Below are positions 22,511 through 23,378 of a DNA stretch of 23,378 bases, one piece after another (the stretch's first letter is position 1; each line of letters starts with the position of its first letter). The translations under genes and the position numbers were made by a program. The notes under the pieces are model-generated. The model was not told where the DNA came from, ran no database searches, and saw only the letters and a list, made by a program, of their open reading frames with translations. Origin of the DNA: Gammaproteobacteria bacterium UBA2168 (GTDB lineage: Bacteria > Pseudomonadota > Gammaproteobacteria > Pseudomonadales > Azotimanducaceae); the NCBI GenBank assembly GCA_002327525.1, contig DCWG01000161.1, positions 1 to 23,378 on the forward strand, read 5' to 3'.

Positions 22511-23378
22511 TTGCGGCGTACACTCATTGCACCCATCCTGCATGCGCTCATCGCCTCGTTTGTGCTTTCTTCTGTCGCGTGGGCAGCGTCCGCGGGATGG
22601 CCGTCCTATGGGGCAACGCCGGGCGGCACCCACTTCTCCCCGGCGGATCAGATCAATGCCGGGAACGTCGGTGACCTCGAACAGGTCTGGATACACAACT
22701 CGGGAGACATGCGCCACCGGGACTTCGAAAAAGGTGTGTTCTCGCAGAGCGCCCTGCAGGTCACGCCGATCCTGATAGATGAGACGCTCTACTACTGCTC
22801 GCCGTTCAACATGGTATTCGCACTGGACGCCGCAACCGGTGAGGAGAAGTGGCGCTACGACCCGAAGGTGGACAAGTTCGCCGACTTCCTCCCGAACTGC
22901 CGCGGCGTGAGCAGCTGGAAATCAGGTAAGGAAGGGGGTTGTGAACACCGCATCATCGAAGGCACGCTCGATGCTCGTCTGATCGCTCTGGATGCAGCAA
23001 CGGGTGAACCCTGCACCGATTTCGGCGACGGGGGCCAGGTGGACGTCACTCACGGACTCTCCGAGCACCAGCCATACGAATACGCCATTACCTCACCGCC
23101 CGCAATTCTCGGCGACACCGTCATCACGGGAGCCATGGTTCTGGATAACTCCCGTGTCGGTGTCCCAAGCGGTGTCGTGCGCGCCTACGATGTGCGCACC
23201 GGCGCGTTCCGCTGGGCCTGGAATCCGGTTCCGCCGGAACTCGAACAGCTCAACGAGGACGGCACATATCGCAGCGGCACGACCAACGTCTGGTCGCTGC
23301 TCTCCCTCGATGAGCAACGTAATCTGGTGTTTGCCCCGACCGGCAACACGTCTCCCGATTTCTACGGTGGTCATCGCA
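22511..23378 (+). CDS. PQQ-dependent dehydrogenase, quinoprotein glucose dehydrogenase type (N-terminal part; runs off the window)
   Basis: The first 289 residues are present and the frame is open to the right edge. A signal peptide (to about residue 26) is followed by GWPSYGATPGGTHFSPADQI, the usual opening of quinoprotein beta-propellers. Propeller-blade repeats follow: MVFALDAATGEEKWRYDP and RLIALDAATGEPC, then VVRAYDVRTGAFRWAW. NCRGVSSWKSG, with the neighbouring GGCEHRIIEGTLD, is the pattern of membrane-type glucose dehydrogenases. Unlike E. coli Gcd there is no five-helix membrane domain at the N-terminus, so this one should be soluble in the periplasm. It oxidises a sugar or alcohol; the substrate is not known. 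Electron acceptors may be the cytochrome encoded divergently or a separate carrier. Confidence 0.9.
   Translation, partial: MRRTLIAPILHALIASFVLSSVAWAASAGWPSYGATPGGTHFSPADQINAGNVGDLEQVWIHNSGDMRHRDFEKGVFSQSALQVTPILIDETLYYCSPFNMVFALDAATGEEKWRYDPKVDKFADFLPNCRGVSSWKSGKEGGCEHRIIEGTLDARLIALDAATGEPCTDFGDGGQVDVTHGLSEHQPYEYAITSPPAILGDTVITGAMVLDNSRVGVPSGVVRAYDVRTGAFRWAWNPVPPELEQLNEDGTYRSGTTNVWSLLSLDEQRNLVFAPTGNTSPDFYGGHR

Noticed and set aside
1..23378. CRISPR arrays, tRNA, rRNA, insertion sequences, prophage or defence genes
   Set aside because: No regularly spaced repeats, no transposase or integrase frames, and no cloverleaf-like sequence was noticed.

Overview
The window reads as about 23.4 kb of chromosome from a free-living, probably marine or aquatic, gammaproteobacterium. 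The basis is the bimodular E. coli-type QueF, LptG, MobA, a TonB-dependent receptor tail, TRAP/TAXI transport, secreted PQQ and c-type cytochrome genes, and fairly GC-rich coding sequence. The placement is inferred from gene content; no rRNA or other phylogenetic marker was available. I see no tRNA, rRNA, CRISPR array, insertion sequence or phage gene. Coding density is high and many genes overlap or nearly touch.

Layout. 1-239 is the C-terminal tail of a TonB-dependent receptor whose frame is broken at the left edge. 582-920 is a NIPSNAP-like small protein. 1080-2456 (-) is a class III PLP aminotransferase. 2897-3619 is a left-handed beta-helix acyltransferase, convergent with queF (3625-4440, -). 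4583-9007 (+) is a tightly coupled run: an AGCS sodium/amino-acid symporter, a 69-aa protein resembling the C-terminal end of alpha-E (DUF403) proteins, a transglutaminase-like protease with a one-base frameshift in a seven-C run, and a metallo-beta-lactamase-fold alkyl sulfatase. Converging on it (-) is a TRAP/TAXI uptake pair, binding protein 12032-10884 and fused permease 10944-8998. 12173-13636 is a type-B carboxylesterase. 13687-14766 (-) is lptG without lptF beside it. 14852-17504 (+) is mobA followed closely by a GH3 glycosidase.

The right third (17563-23378) is the most unusual part. It holds two related secreted proteins of unknown function, a secreted DUF6152-like protein, two tandem paralogous four-helix membrane proteins (DUF6644-like), and a 41-aa one-helix protein. 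Facing them are a membrane-anchored cupredoxin-like protein and a lipoprotein cytochrome c on the minus strand. A signal-peptide-bearing PQQ dehydrogenase of the glucose-dehydrogenase type then starts and runs off the right edge. Nearly every product is predicted to be periplasmic or in the membrane, and two are redox proteins. My inference is a periplasmic PQQ-linked oxidation module with uncharacterised partners. It is the best candidate here for an undescribed system.

Metabolically the window looks like a scavenging region: alkyl sulfate cleavage, ester hydrolysis, glycoside hydrolysis, amino-acid import, TRAP import and amine transamination. Housekeeping genes (queF, lptG, mobA) are interspersed.
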